From Pseudomonadota bacterium (GTDB taxonomy: Bacteria; Pseudomonadota; Gammaproteobacteria; Pseudomonadales; Pseudohongiellaceae), in assembly GCA_027592275.1 (NCBI GenBank), contig JAQCKF010000002.1:1-64000 (forward strand): a stretch of 64,000 nucleotides of DNA, given 5' to 3'. Both the position numbers and the translations under genes were made by a program. The notes under the pieces are model-generated. The model was given only the letters and a program-made list of their open reading frames with translations. It made no database searches and was not told the DNA's origin. Numbering within the stretch: the stretch's first letter is position 1; every line of letters starts with the position of its first letter. Positions 39,393 to 48,547 of the stretch are shown in pieces.

Positions 39393-40406
39393 ATGAATTT
39401 CTTACATCGACAAATCAGTGTCTTCCTTATTGCGAGTTGCTCCTTGCTGCTGGTTTCCTGTGGGGGAGGATATCAGGCGCCGATTTCGGAGCAGGGTGAG
39501 CAACAGCGTATTTCTGCGCCGATAATTGTTGATAGTTCTACGCCGCAGAGCAGCTTTCGGGTGGAGGATTCTCGGCCGGTTACGGTGTCGTCAAGTAGTG
39601 GTGGGAATGGGGGATTGCCGGAGGTGATTTCTTCTAATTCGGGGTTGGGTGGTGGTCGGTCTCAGGTTGTTCGGGGTGGGTCCAGTGATTCTATTCGGGG
39701 CGGTTCTCGGCAGGGCAGTTCTAACCAAGGCGGATCTAATATCAATAGGGCTGGGCCGACGACGCATCTTGTGCGTTCTGGGGAGACTTTGTTCTCCATT
39801 GCCTTTCAATACGATCTTGATTTCCGCAGCCTAGCTATCGCCAACGGCTTGAACCCTCCTTATACAATATTTGTCGATCAGGAAATCAACCTCGATCTGA
39901 ATAACATAGTGAGTGCTGGCAGCGCGGTATCAACAGCTAACCTAGGCACGGCTGTGGGTAATAATTCGGTGGCGCGAGCCAGAGCAGGGGGCGGCACGTC
40001 GGGTTCGGTGTTGCGTCAGCCGGTGACTAGCACGTCGCAGGCACTAAGTTGGCAGTGGCCGCATCAGGGGCGGTTGCTTAGAGGCTTTCAATCTGGGGTC
40101 AGCAAGGGCCTGGATATAAGCGGTAATGTCGGCGATGCGGTGCTAGCCGCTGGCGACGGTGATGTGGTCTATTCAGGTAGTGGTATTCAAGGTTCTGGAG
40201 ATTTGATCATCGTTCGCCACAGCGATCGCTACCTCAGTGCCTATGCGCACAATAGTCGCATGCTGGTGAACGTGGGAAGTCGAGTGCGCGCGGGAGAGAA
40301 GATAGCCGAGGTGGGTGAGAATTCTTCTGGCGTAGCGATGTTGCACTTTGAGATTCGTGAGGCTGGGGATTCGGTGGACCCGTCGAGATTGTTACCGTCG
40401 AAATAG
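39393..40406 (+). CDS. nlpD: NlpD-like lipoprotein, LysM and degenerate M23 domain
   Basis: NlpD activates the amidase AmiC at the division septum. The lipobox LVSC places the lipidated Cys at residue 23. A Gly/Ser-rich linker (about 60-120) is followed by a LysM domain (THLVRSGETLFSIAFQYDLD, about 127-170) and a C-terminal M23 fold (about 225-335). The metal motif HxGxD of active M23 enzymes reads SKGLDIS here, so it is probably a non-catalytic activator, as in E. coli NlpD. rpoS, normally the next gene, is absent; a terminator follows at once. Confidence 0.92.
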   Translation: MNFLHRQISVFLIASCSLLLVSCGGGYQAPISEQGEQQRISAPIIVDSSTPQSSFRVEDSRPVTVSSSSGGNGGLPEVISSNSGLGGGRSQVVRGGSSDSIRGGSRQGSSNQGGSNINRAGPTTHLVRSGETLFSIAFQYDLDFRSLAIANGLNPPYTIFVDQEINLDLNNIVSAGSAVSTANLGTAVGNNSVARARAGGGTSGSVLRQPVTSTSQALSWQWPHQGRLLRGFQSGVSKGLDISGNVGDAVLAAGDGDVVYSGSGIQGSGDLIIVRHSDRYLSAYAHNSRMLVNVGSRVRAGEKIAEVGENSSGVAMLHFEIREAGDSVDPSRLLPSK

Positions 40407-40438
40407 CTGCCTTCGAAATAGGTTTTAATAATTAATGG

Positions 40439-40474
40439 AAACAAAAACGCAGACTGATGTCTGCGTTTTTGTTT
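40439..40474. terminator. Bidirectional intrinsic terminator between nlpD and fdxA
   Basis: A near-perfect 15-bp stem, AACAAAAACGCAGAC (left arm from about 40440) and its complement GTCTGCGTTTTTGTT (right arm to 40473), loop TGAT. A-rich left and T-rich right arms serve both nlpD (rightward) and fdxA (leftward). Confidence 0.92.
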
Positions 40475-40520
40475 ACTCTCTTGGGACTCGAAAGTAACCA
40501 AGGCGAGTGCCAGTCGGCGA

Positions 40521-40844
40521 CTAGCGCTCTAGGAATTGCAGCTTTTGTGTCTTGTCAGTCCATTGTTCAGCATCAGGCAGAGCATCTTTCTTCTCGGTGA
40601 TGTTTGGCCAAATTTCTGCCAGCTCGGCATTCAATGCAAGAAAGCCCTGCTGATCTTCGGGCAGTTCGTCTTCCGCGTAAATTGCATCAACCGGGCACTC
40701 TGGCTCGCATAATGCACAATCTATGCACTCGTCGGGGTGAATTACCAGAAAGTTGGGTCCTTCGTAGAAACAGTCTACTGGGCATACCTCAACACAGTCA
40801 GTGTGCTTACAGCGAATACAGTTATCACCTACTATAAATGTCAT
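40521..40844 (-). CDS. fdxA: Seven-iron (3Fe-4S/4Fe-4S) ferredoxin FdxA
   Basis: The 107-residue product matches Azotobacter FdI-type ferredoxins: [20 protein letters not shown] at residues 8-27 and [18 protein letters not shown] at about 39-56 supply the cysteines of the 3Fe-4S and 4Fe-4S clusters, followed by the long C-terminal cap [15 protein letters not shown]. It carries electrons in the cytoplasm; partners are unknown. The neighbour order nlpD-[rpoS]-fdxA-mutS is that of Pseudomonas, minus rpoS. Confidence 0.96.
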   Translation of the reverse strand: MTFIVGDNCIRCKHTDCVEVCPVDCFYEGPNFLVIHPDECIDCALCEPECPVDAIYAEDELPEDQQGFLALNAELAEIWPNITEKKDALPDAEQWTDKTQKLQFLER

Positions 40845-41054
40845 GTTACCTCCAAATCTTTGATTCTGGTAATACTGGCTAATCTTTTCAATTGCGCCAA
40901 TCTGGCGTATCGCTGAGCCTAGTTAAGCTTTGTACCGCCTTTTAGCGGACGATGGCGCGGCTTCGCGGCGTGCATTCTATCAGTTTTTTTCGGCAGCTTT
41001 CCATTGTGCTGGAGGATTTATTGCCGGAGTTTTTTATTTAGGCCCTACATTCAG

Positions 41055-43691
41055 CTATCTGCTATCTGCTTTCTGTTTCAGCTCATAGAGGATTTTCAGT
41101 GCTTCTTTCGCTGTGATGTCATCAACCTCCAGCCTCTGTAGAAAATCCACTGCGGGATGCGGCGCCGTAGCGAACATCTCACTTTGAAACGGCGAGTCGA
41201 GGGCACCTAAGGGCGCAGAAGGGGAGAGTGAGGAGCTTGCAGTGCCGGCCGGCGTGGCAGATGGCTGCGCCGGGGTCTCATTCTCCAATTGTTGCAATTT
41301 TTCACGTGCTTTCTCGATGACCGCGCGTGGTATACCTGCTAACTGGGCTACCTGTAGGCCATAACTCTGATTGGCAGGGCCCGCTTTGACGGCATGCAGG
41401 AATACAATGCCATTGTCATGCTCAATCGCATCTAGGTGCACGTTAACGATCGTCTCGAAAGTCTCAGGCAGAATGGTAAGCTCGAAATAGTGTGTGGCAA
41501 ACAGGGTGTAGGCTTTTACTTGTTCTGCGATATAGACCGAGGCAGCCCATGCCAGAGACAATCCGTCGAAGGTGCTAGTACCTCTGCCGATCTCGTCCAT
41601 AAGAACCAAGCTATCTTTTGTAGCGTTGTGCAGGATATTCGCTGTTTCGGTCATTTCCACCATGAAAGTAGAGCGACCACCGGCGAGATCGTCGGATGAG
41701 CCGATGCGAGTGAAGATTCTATCGATGGGGCCGAGCTTTACCGATGCAGCCGGTACATGGCTGCCGCATAAGGCGAGTAGCACGATTAGTGCTGTCTGTC
41801 GCATATACGTAGACTTACCACCCATATTCGGCCCAGTAATGATTAGCATCTTCTGGCTAAGGTTTAGACAGAGATCGTTGGCAACGAATGTGTCGCTAGT
41901 AACCTTCTCCACGACAGGGTGTCTGCCACCCTCTATAGTTATTCCGGGCTCATCGCTTAACTCGGGTTCACAGTATTCAAGGTTCACGGCGCGTTCGGCG
42001 AAGCAGTTGAGCACATCTAGCTCGGCAAGCGCCTCGGCGCTGGCGATTAGTCGAGTAAGCTCAGTAGCGAGTTCTTCTAGCAGTGCATCATAGAGGGCTT
42101 TCTCACGACTCAATGATTTGCTGCGTGCGCTTAGCACTTTGTCTTCGAATTCTTTCAATTCGGGTGTGATGAAACGCTCGGCGTTTTTTAGTGTTTGACG
42201 GCGCACGTATTCAGCAGGCAGTTCGGTGTTGGCCTGGCCCTTACTAATTTCGATGTAGTAGCCGTGCACGCGGTTGTAACCGACCTTGAGTGTACTTATG
42301 CCAGTGCGTTCTTTTTCTCGCAGCTCGAGATCGACCAGATATTGTCCTGCGTTGCTGCTCAGATTACGTAGTTCATCGAGTTCGGCATCGTAACCTTCGG
42401 CGATCACACCTCCCTCGCGAATAACGACGGGCGGGTTTTCTTTCACGGCGCGAGTTAATAGGGCAGTGTGCTGCGGATATTCCCCGATGCGCTTCGCTAG
42501 TTCGCCAACATAGCTCGATGTCATTGTGGCTAGCTGCTGCTGTAGTTCAGGTAGCTGGCAAAGGCCGTCGCGCAGCTTTGCGAGATCGCGAGGCCGCGCC
42601 GAGCGTAACCCCAGTCTAGCAATGATACGTTCCAGGTCACCTATGGCCTTCAGCACTTCATACAGCGCTTCGAAACGGAAGTCGGTCTTCAATGCGGCGA
42701 CAGCCTGTTGCCGTAGTTGCAACTGCTCTCGATCGCGAAGAGGTCTGTTGATCCAGCGCGAGAGTAGGCGACTGCCCATCGTAGTTGCCGTGCGGTCGAT
42801 GACCGAAAGCAGCGTGTTGTCTTTACCCCCGGCTAGATTGATATCTAACTCGAGATTGCGCCGACTGGCTGCATCTAAGATGACGCTGTCTTCCTGGCGT
42901 TCTACCTGTATGCCTTGAATATGTGGCAGGTCCGATTTCTGTGTTTCCCTAGCGTATTGAATGAGGCAGCCTGCGGCCTGCAAAGCAGCACTTAGATCCT
43001 GGCAATCGAAAGCACTGAGGTCGCGCGTATTGAAATGCTCTATGAGGACTCGGTTCGCGTTTTCAATCTCGAACTCCCATATCGGTCGCCGGCGTTTCGC
43101 TGGGTGATTGAGAGCTGTCTCAACCTCAGTTAATTCTTCTTGCAGGAGTATTTCGGCCGGCTGAATGCGGCCTATCTCCGATGTCAGTGCATCGAGCCCT
43201 CGCAACTCACTAAGCACAAACCTGCCGCTGCTTATATTCATGTAGGCGATGCCATAGGTTTTTTGCGTGTCGGTGGCGTCTACCGTCGCGCTGATGGCCA
43301 GCAGGCAATTGTCACGATGCTCGTCGAGCAGGGCTTCATCGCTAACCGTTCCCGGCGTGATGATTCTAACCACCTGTCTCTCTACGGGGCCCTTGCTTGT
43401 GGCAGGGTCTCCGATCTGCTCACAGATCGCGATTGATACCCCGGCGTCAACGAGTTTCGCGAGATAACGGTCCGCCGCGTGATAGGGAATGCCGCACATA
43501 GGAATAGGCTCGCCGGCGGCTTTGCCGCGTGCGGTGAGTGTAATGCCTAGGATATCGGACGCGTTCTTCGCGTCTTCGAAAAACAGCTCATAGAAATCGC
43601 CCATGCGATAAAACAACAGGCTGTCTTGATGCTGGGCTTTGATGCGCAAAAATTGCTGCATCATGGGGGTGTGTGTTTGCGCGTCGGTCAA
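41055..43691 (-). CDS. mutS: DNA mismatch repair protein MutS
   Basis: MutS recognises mismatches and starts repair. The N-terminal mismatch-binding motif is seen as [17 protein letters not shown] (Phe-x-Glu type YEL, about residues 20-36), then connector, lever and clamp domains, and the ATPase with Walker [14 protein letters not shown], Walker [16 protein letters not shown] and the HTH dimer region. A Pro/Ala/Ser-rich linker (about 800-830) leads to the C-terminal tetramer domain ([18 protein letters not shown]). 878 residues is slightly long. It is divergent from pncC. Confidence 0.97.
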   Translation of the reverse strand: MTDAQTHTPMMQQFLRIKAQHQDSLLFYRMGDFYELFFEDAKNASDILGITLTARGKAAGEPIPMCGIPYHAADRYLAKLVDAGVSIAICEQIGDPATSKGPVERQVVRIITPGTVSDEALLDEHRDNCLLAISATVDATDTQKTYGIAYMNISSGRFVLSELRGLDALTSEIGRIQPAEILLQEELTEVETALNHPAKRRRPIWEFEIENANRVLIEHFNTRDLSAFDCQDLSAALQAAGCLIQYARETQKSDLPHIQGIQVERQEDSVILDAASRRNLELDINLAGGKDNTLLSVIDRTATTMGSRLLSRWINRPLRDREQLQLRQQAVAALKTDFRFEALYEVLKAIGDLERIIARLGLRSARPRDLAKLRDGLCQLPELQQQLATMTSSYVGELAKRIGEYPQHTALLTRAVKENPPVVIREGGVIAEGYDAELDELRNLSSNAGQYLVDLELREKERTGISTLKVGYNRVHGYYIEISKGQANTELPAEYVRRQTLKNAERFITPELKEFEDKVLSARSKSLSREKALYDALLEELATELTRLIASAEALAELDVLNCFAERAVNLEYCEPELSDEPGITIEGGRHPVVEKVTSDTFVANDLCLNLSQKMLIITGPNMGGKSTYMRQTALIVLLALCGSHVPAASVKLGPIDRIFTRIGSSDDLAGGRSTFMVEMTETANILHNATKDSLVLMDEIGRGTSTFDGLSLAWAASVYIAEQVKAYTLFATHYFELTILPETFETIVNVHLDAIEHDNGIVFLHAVKAGPANQSYGLQVAQLAGIPRAVIEKAREKLQQLENETPAQPSATPAGTASSSLSPSAPLGALDSPFQSEMFATAPHPAVDFLQRLEVDDITAKEALKILYELKQKADSR

Positions 43692-43905
43692 ATGGCTAAC
43701 TACTGAATAGTCTGAATGAGGTGAGTTTTGTTCTTATTCTTCGTTGCTGTGGTTGAGAATTCTACACGGTTTGGCGAAGCGGTGGCATAGCTAAATTGCT
43801 TTCTTCGCTGATGTAAAACAGCAGTGCAGGGAAGACATGGAGAAGATCGGCTGCAATGGCTTAATCGTGGTTCACATCAACCGTCGAAGTCGCTAATATG
43901 AGTTT

Positions 43906-44406
43906 ATGTCAGATTCGCTTTCAAAACCGATTTCCAAACTTGTCCAACAACTTGCGGACAAACTGCTCGCAAAAAAACTAATTATATCGACCGCCGAATC
44001 CTGCACCGGTGGATGGATATCTCAATCGCTTACCGCGCTCAGTGGTAGTTCCGCCTGGTTCGATAGCGGCTTCGTCACCTATTCCAATGAGGCAAAGCAG
44101 CGCTTGTTAAGCGTGCCTCCAGCCTTATTCAGCATCGATGGCCCTGGTGCTGTGAGCGAGGAAACCGTGCTAGCTATGACCGCAGGAGCTATTCAGGGCA
44201 GCAGGGCAAATCTCGCTGTTGCCGTCAGTGGCGTAGCCGGGCCGGATGGTGGCACCAAGGAAAAACCCGTGGGCACGGTTTGGATTGCCTGGCAGTGGGA
44301 AGATAAGAGCCTAGCTCGCTGCTTTCATTTCAGCGGCGACAGAGAGTCGGTCCGGCGGGCAACGGTCCTTGCTGCGCTCGAAGGCTGCCTTCTATTAATT
44401 GATTGA
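43906..44406 (+). CDS. pncC: Nicotinamide-nucleotide amidohydrolase PncC (CinA C-terminal domain)
   Basis: PncC deamidates NMN back to NaMN in pyridine nucleotide salvage. The 166 residues form only the CinA C-terminal domain: IISTAESCTGGWISQSLT, DSGFVTYSNEAKQ and VSGVAGPDGGTKEKPVGTVW. In many Gammaproteobacteria this gene lies just before recA, as here. ATG 43906. The stop is followed by a 622-base region with two LexA boxes before recA. Confidence 0.95.
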   Translation: MSDSLSKPISKLVQQLADKLLAKKLIISTAESCTGGWISQSLTALSGSSAWFDSGFVTYSNEAKQRLLSVPPALFSIDGPGAVSEETVLAMTAGAIQGSRANLAVAVSGVAGPDGGTKEKPVGTVWIAWQWEDKSLARCFHFSGDRESVRRATVLAALEGCLLLID

Positions 44407-44442
44407 TAAGAAAACCTAAAGGTATTTCCATTTTTGCCAATA

Positions 44443-44462
44443 TACTGGTTGTATATACAGTA
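44443..44462. promoter_or_regulatory. LexA (SOS) box 1
   Basis: TACTGGTTGTATATACAGTA fits the gammaproteobacterial LexA consensus CTG-N10-CAG with the outer TA pairs (CTG 44445-44447, CAG 44458-44460). It lies 107 bases before the small frame at 44569 and 567 bases before recA. Confidence 0.9.
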
Positions 44463-44467
44463 TAAAT

Positions 44468-44495
44468 TTGGTTAAATTTGCACTGTTCGTATATA
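44468..44495 (+). promoter_or_regulatory. Candidate SOS promoter upstream of the 108-codon frame and recA
   Basis: A -35-like TTGGTT (44468-44473), 16-base spacer and -10-like TATATA (44490-44495). The -10 lies inside LexA box 2, so LexA binding would block polymerase. Pattern-based; other alignments are possible. Confidence 0.45.
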
Positions 44496-44500
44496 CAGTG
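44481..44500. promoter_or_regulatory. LexA (SOS) box 2
   Basis: CACTGTTCGTATATACAGTG, again CTG-N10-CAG (CTG 44483-44485, CAG 44496-44498). The centre is 38 bases from box 1, close to 3.6 helical turns. It overlaps the best -10 candidate. Confidence 0.9.
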
Positions 44501-44568
44501 TTTTGGAAAAAGGCTGAAGCCCAGTGAAATCGGGCAATAGCTAAAATTAATAGAATTAGGTTAAGACG

Positions 44569-44895
44569 ATGCATAGTTTAATTAGAGGCTCAATTAGAAG
44601 TACAGCTAGCAGTCCAGCAAGAAATTTAGTAGATGGTTTAACAAACGGTTTAACAAACGGTTTAACAAACGGTTCAAGAAAGAATACATCTGCTAGGTTA
44701 GAGTCGATCGGTACCACAACGACAGGACTATACGATTTATGGCTGAACTCGATGTTACCCGTTGTGGGTCCATCGATGGTCACGGGAGTGACTTCGAGTT
44801 CGAGCCACCAGATAAACAGCGAACGTCTAGCGGAAAAATTGGTGCAGTTGTGCATTGATCAGTCGGCTAGGGGAATTGTTGAAGAAAGAATCTAG
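44569..44895 (+). CDS. Unrecognised 108-residue frame, first gene after the LexA boxes, upstream of recA
   Basis: I do not recognise this protein. It starts at ATG 44569, 69 bases after LexA box 2, and ends with TAG at 44893-44895. The product is Ser/Thr-rich and basic at the N-terminus (RGSIRSTASSPARN), then has three GLTN repeats from a 12-bp DNA repeat, a hydrophobic middle (LYDLWLNSMLPVVGPSMVTG) and an amphipathic C-terminal helix (SERLAEKLVQLCIDQSARGI). It is not like SulA or ImuA as I know them. recA lies 133 bases downstream on the same strand without another visible LexA box, so the two are probably in one SOS transcript. It may be a real small SOS protein or only leader. Confidence 0.5.
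   Translation: MHSLIRGSIRSTASSPARNLVDGLTNGLTNGLTNGSRKNTSARLESIGTTTTGLYDLWLNSMLPVVGPSMVTGVTSSSSHQINSERLAEKLVQLCIDQSARGIVEERI
44635..44682 (+). repeat. 12-bp tandem repeat, three exact units plus a diverged fourth
   Basis: The unit GGTTTAACAAAC occurs at 44635-44646, 44647-44658 and 44659-44670, followed by the diverged GGTTCAAGAAAG (44671-44682). The unit is a multiple of three and keeps the frame, coding GLTN repeats. Copy number could vary by slippage. Confidence 0.95.
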
Positions 44896-44906
44896 AAAAT
44901 TTAGTA

Positions 44907-44967
44907 AGTAGCCGGGGACAGGCTACTATTTATAAGGGCTCAGGAAACTGAGTGTAAGGGGAAACCC
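44907..44967 (+). promoter_or_regulatory. Structured recA leader: three small hairpins
   Basis: Three stem-loops follow each other: AGTAGCC (44907-44913) with GGCTACT (44921-44927); CTCAG-GAAA-CTGAG (44939-44952); GGG-GAAA-CCC (44958-44967). The last two have GNRA tetraloops. A later stretch TTTACTCAC can pair with TGAGTGTAA in part, offering an alternative fold. Function unknown; seen by eye only. Confidence 0.4.
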
Positions 44968-45028
44968 GACAACTGCTTTACTCACGGAACCAGGCTTCAG
45001 TTGTGAATTTAAACACAGGGAAATTAAG

Positions 45029-46111
45029 ATGATTGAAGATAACGGCAGTAAAGAAAAGGCACTCGCAGCGGCACTGATGCAAATCGAGAGACAATTTGGT
45101 AAGGGCTCTATGATGCGACTCGGAGATACCGATCGCCAACCTATACCAGCTATCTCCACTGGTTCACTCGGGCTAGACATCGCGTTAGGCATAGGCGGTC
45201 TTCCGCGAGGCAGGGTCGTTGAGATATACGGGCCAGAGTCCTCCGGTAAAACAACATTAACCTTGCAGGTTATCGCCGAAGCACAGAAGGCAGGCGGCAG
45301 CTGCGCATTCATCGACGCGGAACACGCACTCGATCCTATCTATGCCGGTAATCTGGGTGTCGATGTCGACAACCTACTCGTGAGCCAGCCGGACACCGGC
45401 GAGCAAGCCTTGGAAATATGCGACATGATTGTGCGCTCCGGGGCAGTGGATGTTGTGGTAATCGACTCCGTGGCTGCGTTGACTCCTAAGGCAGAAATCG
45501 AAGGCGACATGGGCGACCATCACATGGGGCTGCAGGCTCGACTGATGTCTCAGGCTCTCAGAAAGATGACTGGCAATATCAAGAACTCGAATACCCTGGT
45601 TATCTTTATCAACCAAATTCGCATGAAGATTGGTGTTATGTTCGGCTCCCCCGAAACCACTACCGGTGGCAACGCACTTAAATTCTATTCCTCGGTGCGA
45701 TTGGATATTCGTCGCATCGGCTCGATCAAAGAGGGTGATGAGGTCGTCGGAAACGAGACTCGGGTGAAGGTTGTTAAGAACAAGGTAGCACCACCGTTCA
45801 GACAGGCAGAATTTCAGATCATGTACGGGAAGGGAATCTTTCACCTCGGTGAGATTGTCGACCTAGGCGTCAATCAAGGCTTGGTAGAGAAATCTGGTGC
45901 CTGGTACGCCTACAAGGGCGAGAAGATAGGCCAGGGCAAGAAGAATGCCGCTGTATTTCTGAAAGAGAACCCGCATATCGCCGAAGAAATCGAATTGCAG
46001 ATTCGTGCTCAGCTACTAGGTGGCGGTACTGAAGAGGCAGCTAACTCTGAAGAAACGCCAGCTAATGATGATGACGTCATAGTTTTAGCTGACGCGAAGA
46101 AGAGCAGCTAG
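45029..46111 (+). CDS. recA: Recombinase RecA
   Basis: RecA forms filaments on single-stranded DNA, pairs homologues and triggers LexA self-cleavage. The 360-residue product shows [10 protein letters not shown], Walker [10 protein letters not shown] (residues 68-76), [12 protein letters not shown], the L1 and L2 DNA loops ([34 protein letters not shown]) and an acidic C-terminal tail. ATG 45029 follows AGGGAAATTAAG. Two LexA boxes lie about 530 bases upstream with a small frame between; recX follows after 14 bases. Confidence 0.98.
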   Translation: MIEDNGSKEKALAAALMQIERQFGKGSMMRLGDTDRQPIPAISTGSLGLDIALGIGGLPRGRVVEIYGPESSGKTTLTLQVIAEAQKAGGSCAFIDAEHALDPIYAGNLGVDVDNLLVSQPDTGEQALEICDMIVRSGAVDVVVIDSVAALTPKAEIEGDMGDHHMGLQARLMSQALRKMTGNIKNSNTLVIFINQIRMKIGVMFGSPETTTGGNALKFYSSVRLDIRRIGSIKEGDEVVGNETRVKVVKNKVAPPFRQAEFQIMYGKGIFHLGEIVDLGVNQGLVEKSGAWYAYKGEKIGQGKKNAAVFLKENPHIAEEIELQIRAQLLGGGTEEAANSEETPANDDDVIVLADAKKSS

Positions 46112-46125
46112 AGCGGAAGACTCTG

Positions 46126-46722
46126 ATGCCTTCGTTATCAATGAGCGCTGTCTCTTCTGGTAATGAAGGCCTATTTGATGGATCGGGTAAATTGGATAGA
46201 TCAGATAAATTGGAAAGCGCCAGCCGCTGTAAGAAAAAAAAGGTGTCCGAGACTACACCTTGTAACGATGTCCCTGTTCTCCGGCGGGCCGCAATGGACT
46301 ATCTGGCCCGTCGGGAACATTCTCTGTTCGAACTCATGCAAAAACTTAGCAAGAAATTCCCTGAGACCGACAAGGAATTACTCCTCGAGGTTTTGGAAAC
46401 ACTCAAGTCTGAGAAATTGCAATCTGATGAGCGTTTCACCGAAGCCTATGTCAGGTACCGCAAATCTAGAGGGTTTGCCTATTTGCACATCAAAGCCGAC
46501 CTGGCAGGGCGTCGTGTAAGTGACAGACTGATCACTAAACACCTCCTAGTTGATGACGAAGATTGGCAGCGGACAGCACAGCAACTAGTTGTAAAGAAGC
46601 TCCGCCATCAAGAATCCCCCAGCTATGGCTCGAAACTCCACAGAAAGCTAACAAGGTTTCTGGAGTCTAGAGGGTTCGCATCAACAGAGATCCGAAAAGC
46701 GTTAGAAAAGCACCTTGTGTGA
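46126..46722 (+). CDS. recX: Regulatory protein RecX
   Basis: RecX binds and caps RecA filaments. The family region covers residues 50-198 with the three-helix repeats (RRAAMDYLARREHSLFEL, RFTEAYVRYRKSRGF, KLTRFLESRGFAS). The first 50 residues are extra, low in similarity and rich in charged residues (GKLDRSDKLESASRCKKKK); translation may start later, but no better start with a ribosome site is evident before residue 57. Cotranscribed with recA. Confidence 0.9.
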   Translation: MPSLSMSAVSSGNEGLFDGSGKLDRSDKLESASRCKKKKVSETTPCNDVPVLRRAAMDYLARREHSLFELMQKLSKKFPETDKELLLEVLETLKSEKLQSDERFTEAYVRYRKSRGFAYLHIKADLAGRRVSDRLITKHLLVDDEDWQRTAQQLVVKKLRHQESPSYGSKLHRKLTRFLESRGFASTEIRKALEKHLV

Positions 46723-46811
46723 ACTGCATTCTATGACATCACAGTAGATGCTGATTAATTGCTGGGGAATAGACTATAATTCCGCACTAATCACTCAAAC
46801 GAAGCTAGCCG

Positions 46812-47738
46812 ATGCCGCCGCTATTCTCAGTAAAAAACCCCAAATTAGCCCTAGCTCTGTGCACGGCGGTCATTTCATTTTCGGGTTCACTCTCCCACGC
46901 CAATGTCTTTTCGCAGCTGGTCGTCAATGCAGGGCATGAAAGCAATGTGCCGCGGGTCAAGACGGGCGCCACGAGAAGGGATCAAGCTTCCTGACCGTCG
47001 ACTATTCCATCGGCAAGCTCTATGAACTGGGCACTAAGAATACGCTTGTGCTCAGTGGAGGGCTAACCGGCACTCGGTTCAATGAGCTGCGAGGGTTCGA
47101 TAATGTTGGCATAAGCGTTGGCGCGAACTACAGCTACAAGTGGGCACTTGGTGCCTATGCTCCCGTGCTGGCCCTCAGCACGTCCTATGCCGTCGAAGAA
47201 TATGATGGCAAGGCGAGACAATGAATTACTGACCCTAGATATTAGCTACCTCAAGCGCCTGTCGCCGGCCTGGTTCTTAACCTTCGGTGCCGACTTCCAA
47301 CAAAGCAGTGCAGAGTCACTTCCCTCTGACCCTGTCATCGAGAATTTTGATTATGGCCTAAATTGGAGTCAGCCGTTTGAGCTCTATGATTATGATTCTA
47401 CGAGTGCGTATGCCGATATTGAATACGCATTCGAGAATGGCATGCTGCTCAATGCAGGATATCGCAGAGTGAATGGTTCTATAGTATCCAGTACCACCTG
47501 GCCTACACTGGCGCTGTATAAAGCGGCTGATGCGGTCTATTCAGATCCGGCATTCAAGGGAAATTGGGTTGCCTATCAGTTGGAGGCAGATACTAACGAA
47601 TGGTCACTAGGCTTGAGTATTCCGAGTGGGCAGGATTCTTCGATAAACCTTGGCTATAGCTTCTACGATATTTCGGCGGTGAGCGGAAACAGCTACGTGA
47701 ATAGAATACTCTCCGTTAGCTATGTGCATAACTTCTAA
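46812..47738 (+). pseudogene. Outer-membrane beta-barrel-like protein, broken by two frameshifts
   Basis: Three successive frames form one protein of about 309 residues. Part 1 (from ATG 46812) holds a signal peptide (LALALCTAVISFSGSLSHA) and NAGHESNVPR. A one-base loss in the GGG run at 46954-46956 shifts to part 2 (GSSFLTVDYSIGKLYELGTK ... AVEEYDGKAR), and a two-base loss (or one-base gain) near 47210-47220 shifts to part 3 (DNELLTLDISYLKRLSPAW ... NRILSVSYVHNF), which ends at 47738 with an aromatic residue as barrels do. Alternating aromatic/polar strands fit an outer membrane barrel. It precedes the cupredoxin and cyclase genes. Indels could also be assembly errors. Confidence 0.8.
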
Positions 47739-47795
47739 TGACCACTACTAAAATGATCCTAACCGACAACAAATCTATGGTCTTTCAACGAGAAA

Positions 47796-48449
47796 TTGGC
47801 TCTGCTGGTAATTATCTCTTTTGTGCTATGCGTTCCGATGGTTTCTGCCCAGGAAATAGTTCTACGCCTGCTTGATGCTGATGGCGCGCCGGTGCCAGGC
47901 GCTGTAATGGAATTGCTTTCAGGCTCTTCCGTTGCTTCGACATCGACTGGGCTGCGCGAGGCGCGGATTGATCAATTAGATAAAGAGTTTGTCCCCACAG
48001 TGACAACAATCGTGGTTGGCGGTAGCGCAAGCTTTCCTAACAGTGATGATATTCTTCATCATGTGTATTCATTCTCGGGGGCCAAAACTTTCGATACGCC
48101 TCTGTATGGCAGCGATGCAAATAGTCAATACCGCGAGATGTTTGAGGTGCCAGGTGTCGTAGAGATTGGCTGCAATATTCACGACTGGATGCTCGCTTAT
48201 ATCTACGTGGGAGAATCCGACTTGATGGCAATAAGCGATGATGTAGGTGTTGCCGGGCTTACCAATATCCCGCCGGGCCAGTATCGGCTGAGAGTTTGGC
48301 ATTCTAGATTAGATGCCCCGCAAAACAGCGTAGAACAAGACATCGTTATCGAAGCCGGTCGCACAGAGGAAGTGGAATTAACTGTTGAGCTTGCACGAGA
48401 CCGAAGAGTGCGTCGTGCACCTTCTGCCAATCGGAAACGCTATCGCTAA
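47796..48449 (+). CDS. Periplasmic cupredoxin-domain protein (often called methylamine utilisation protein)
   Basis: A signal peptide (LLVIISFVLCVPMVSA, cleaved near residue 18) leads to a domain with type-1 copper residues: DDILHHVYSFS (His 88/89) and EIGCNIHDWMLAY (Cys 126, His 129, Met 132), numbering from TTG 47796. A carboxypeptidase-regulatory-like strand region follows (GLTNIPPGQYRLRVWH) and a basic tail. Start is uncertain: TTG 47796 has no good ribosome site, and ATG 47777 is out of frame by one base, so a small indel may have damaged the start. Electron carrier or copper sensor role is inference; no mau genes are nearby. Confidence 0.8.
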   Translation: MALLVIISFVLCVPMVSAQEIVLRLLDADGAPVPGAVMELLSGSSVASTSTGLREARIDQLDKEFVPTVTTIVVGGSASFPNSDDILHHVYSFSGAKTFDTPLYGSDANSQYREMFEVPGVVEIGCNIHDWMLAYIYVGESDLMAISDDVGVAGLTNIPPGQYRLRVWHSRLDAPQNSVEQDIVIEAGRTEEVELTVELARDRRVRRAPSANRKRYR

Positions 48450-48547
48450 GCCGGCGCATCATTTGTGTAATCGGGTTCGGGCGATTCATGACTGCTTTCT
48501 TCGTGCTTATTAATTAACGTATCTTCCTAGAGAAGGAATTCAGACAG

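Noticed and set aside
44635-44682. Short repeats as a CRISPR array
   Set aside because: The 12-bp units are directly adjacent without spacers and lie in an open frame; no cas genes nearby.
44556-44855. Leftward 99-codon frame opposite the SOS frame
   Set aside because: It points away from the LexA boxes and recA, has no visible ribosome site, and its repeat-derived FVKP units mirror the plus-strand repeat.
47796-48449. Methylamine use (mau) locus
   Set aside because: Only the cupredoxin fold is present; no mau enzyme genes or methylamine dehydrogenase subunits are nearby, so the common database name is misleading.
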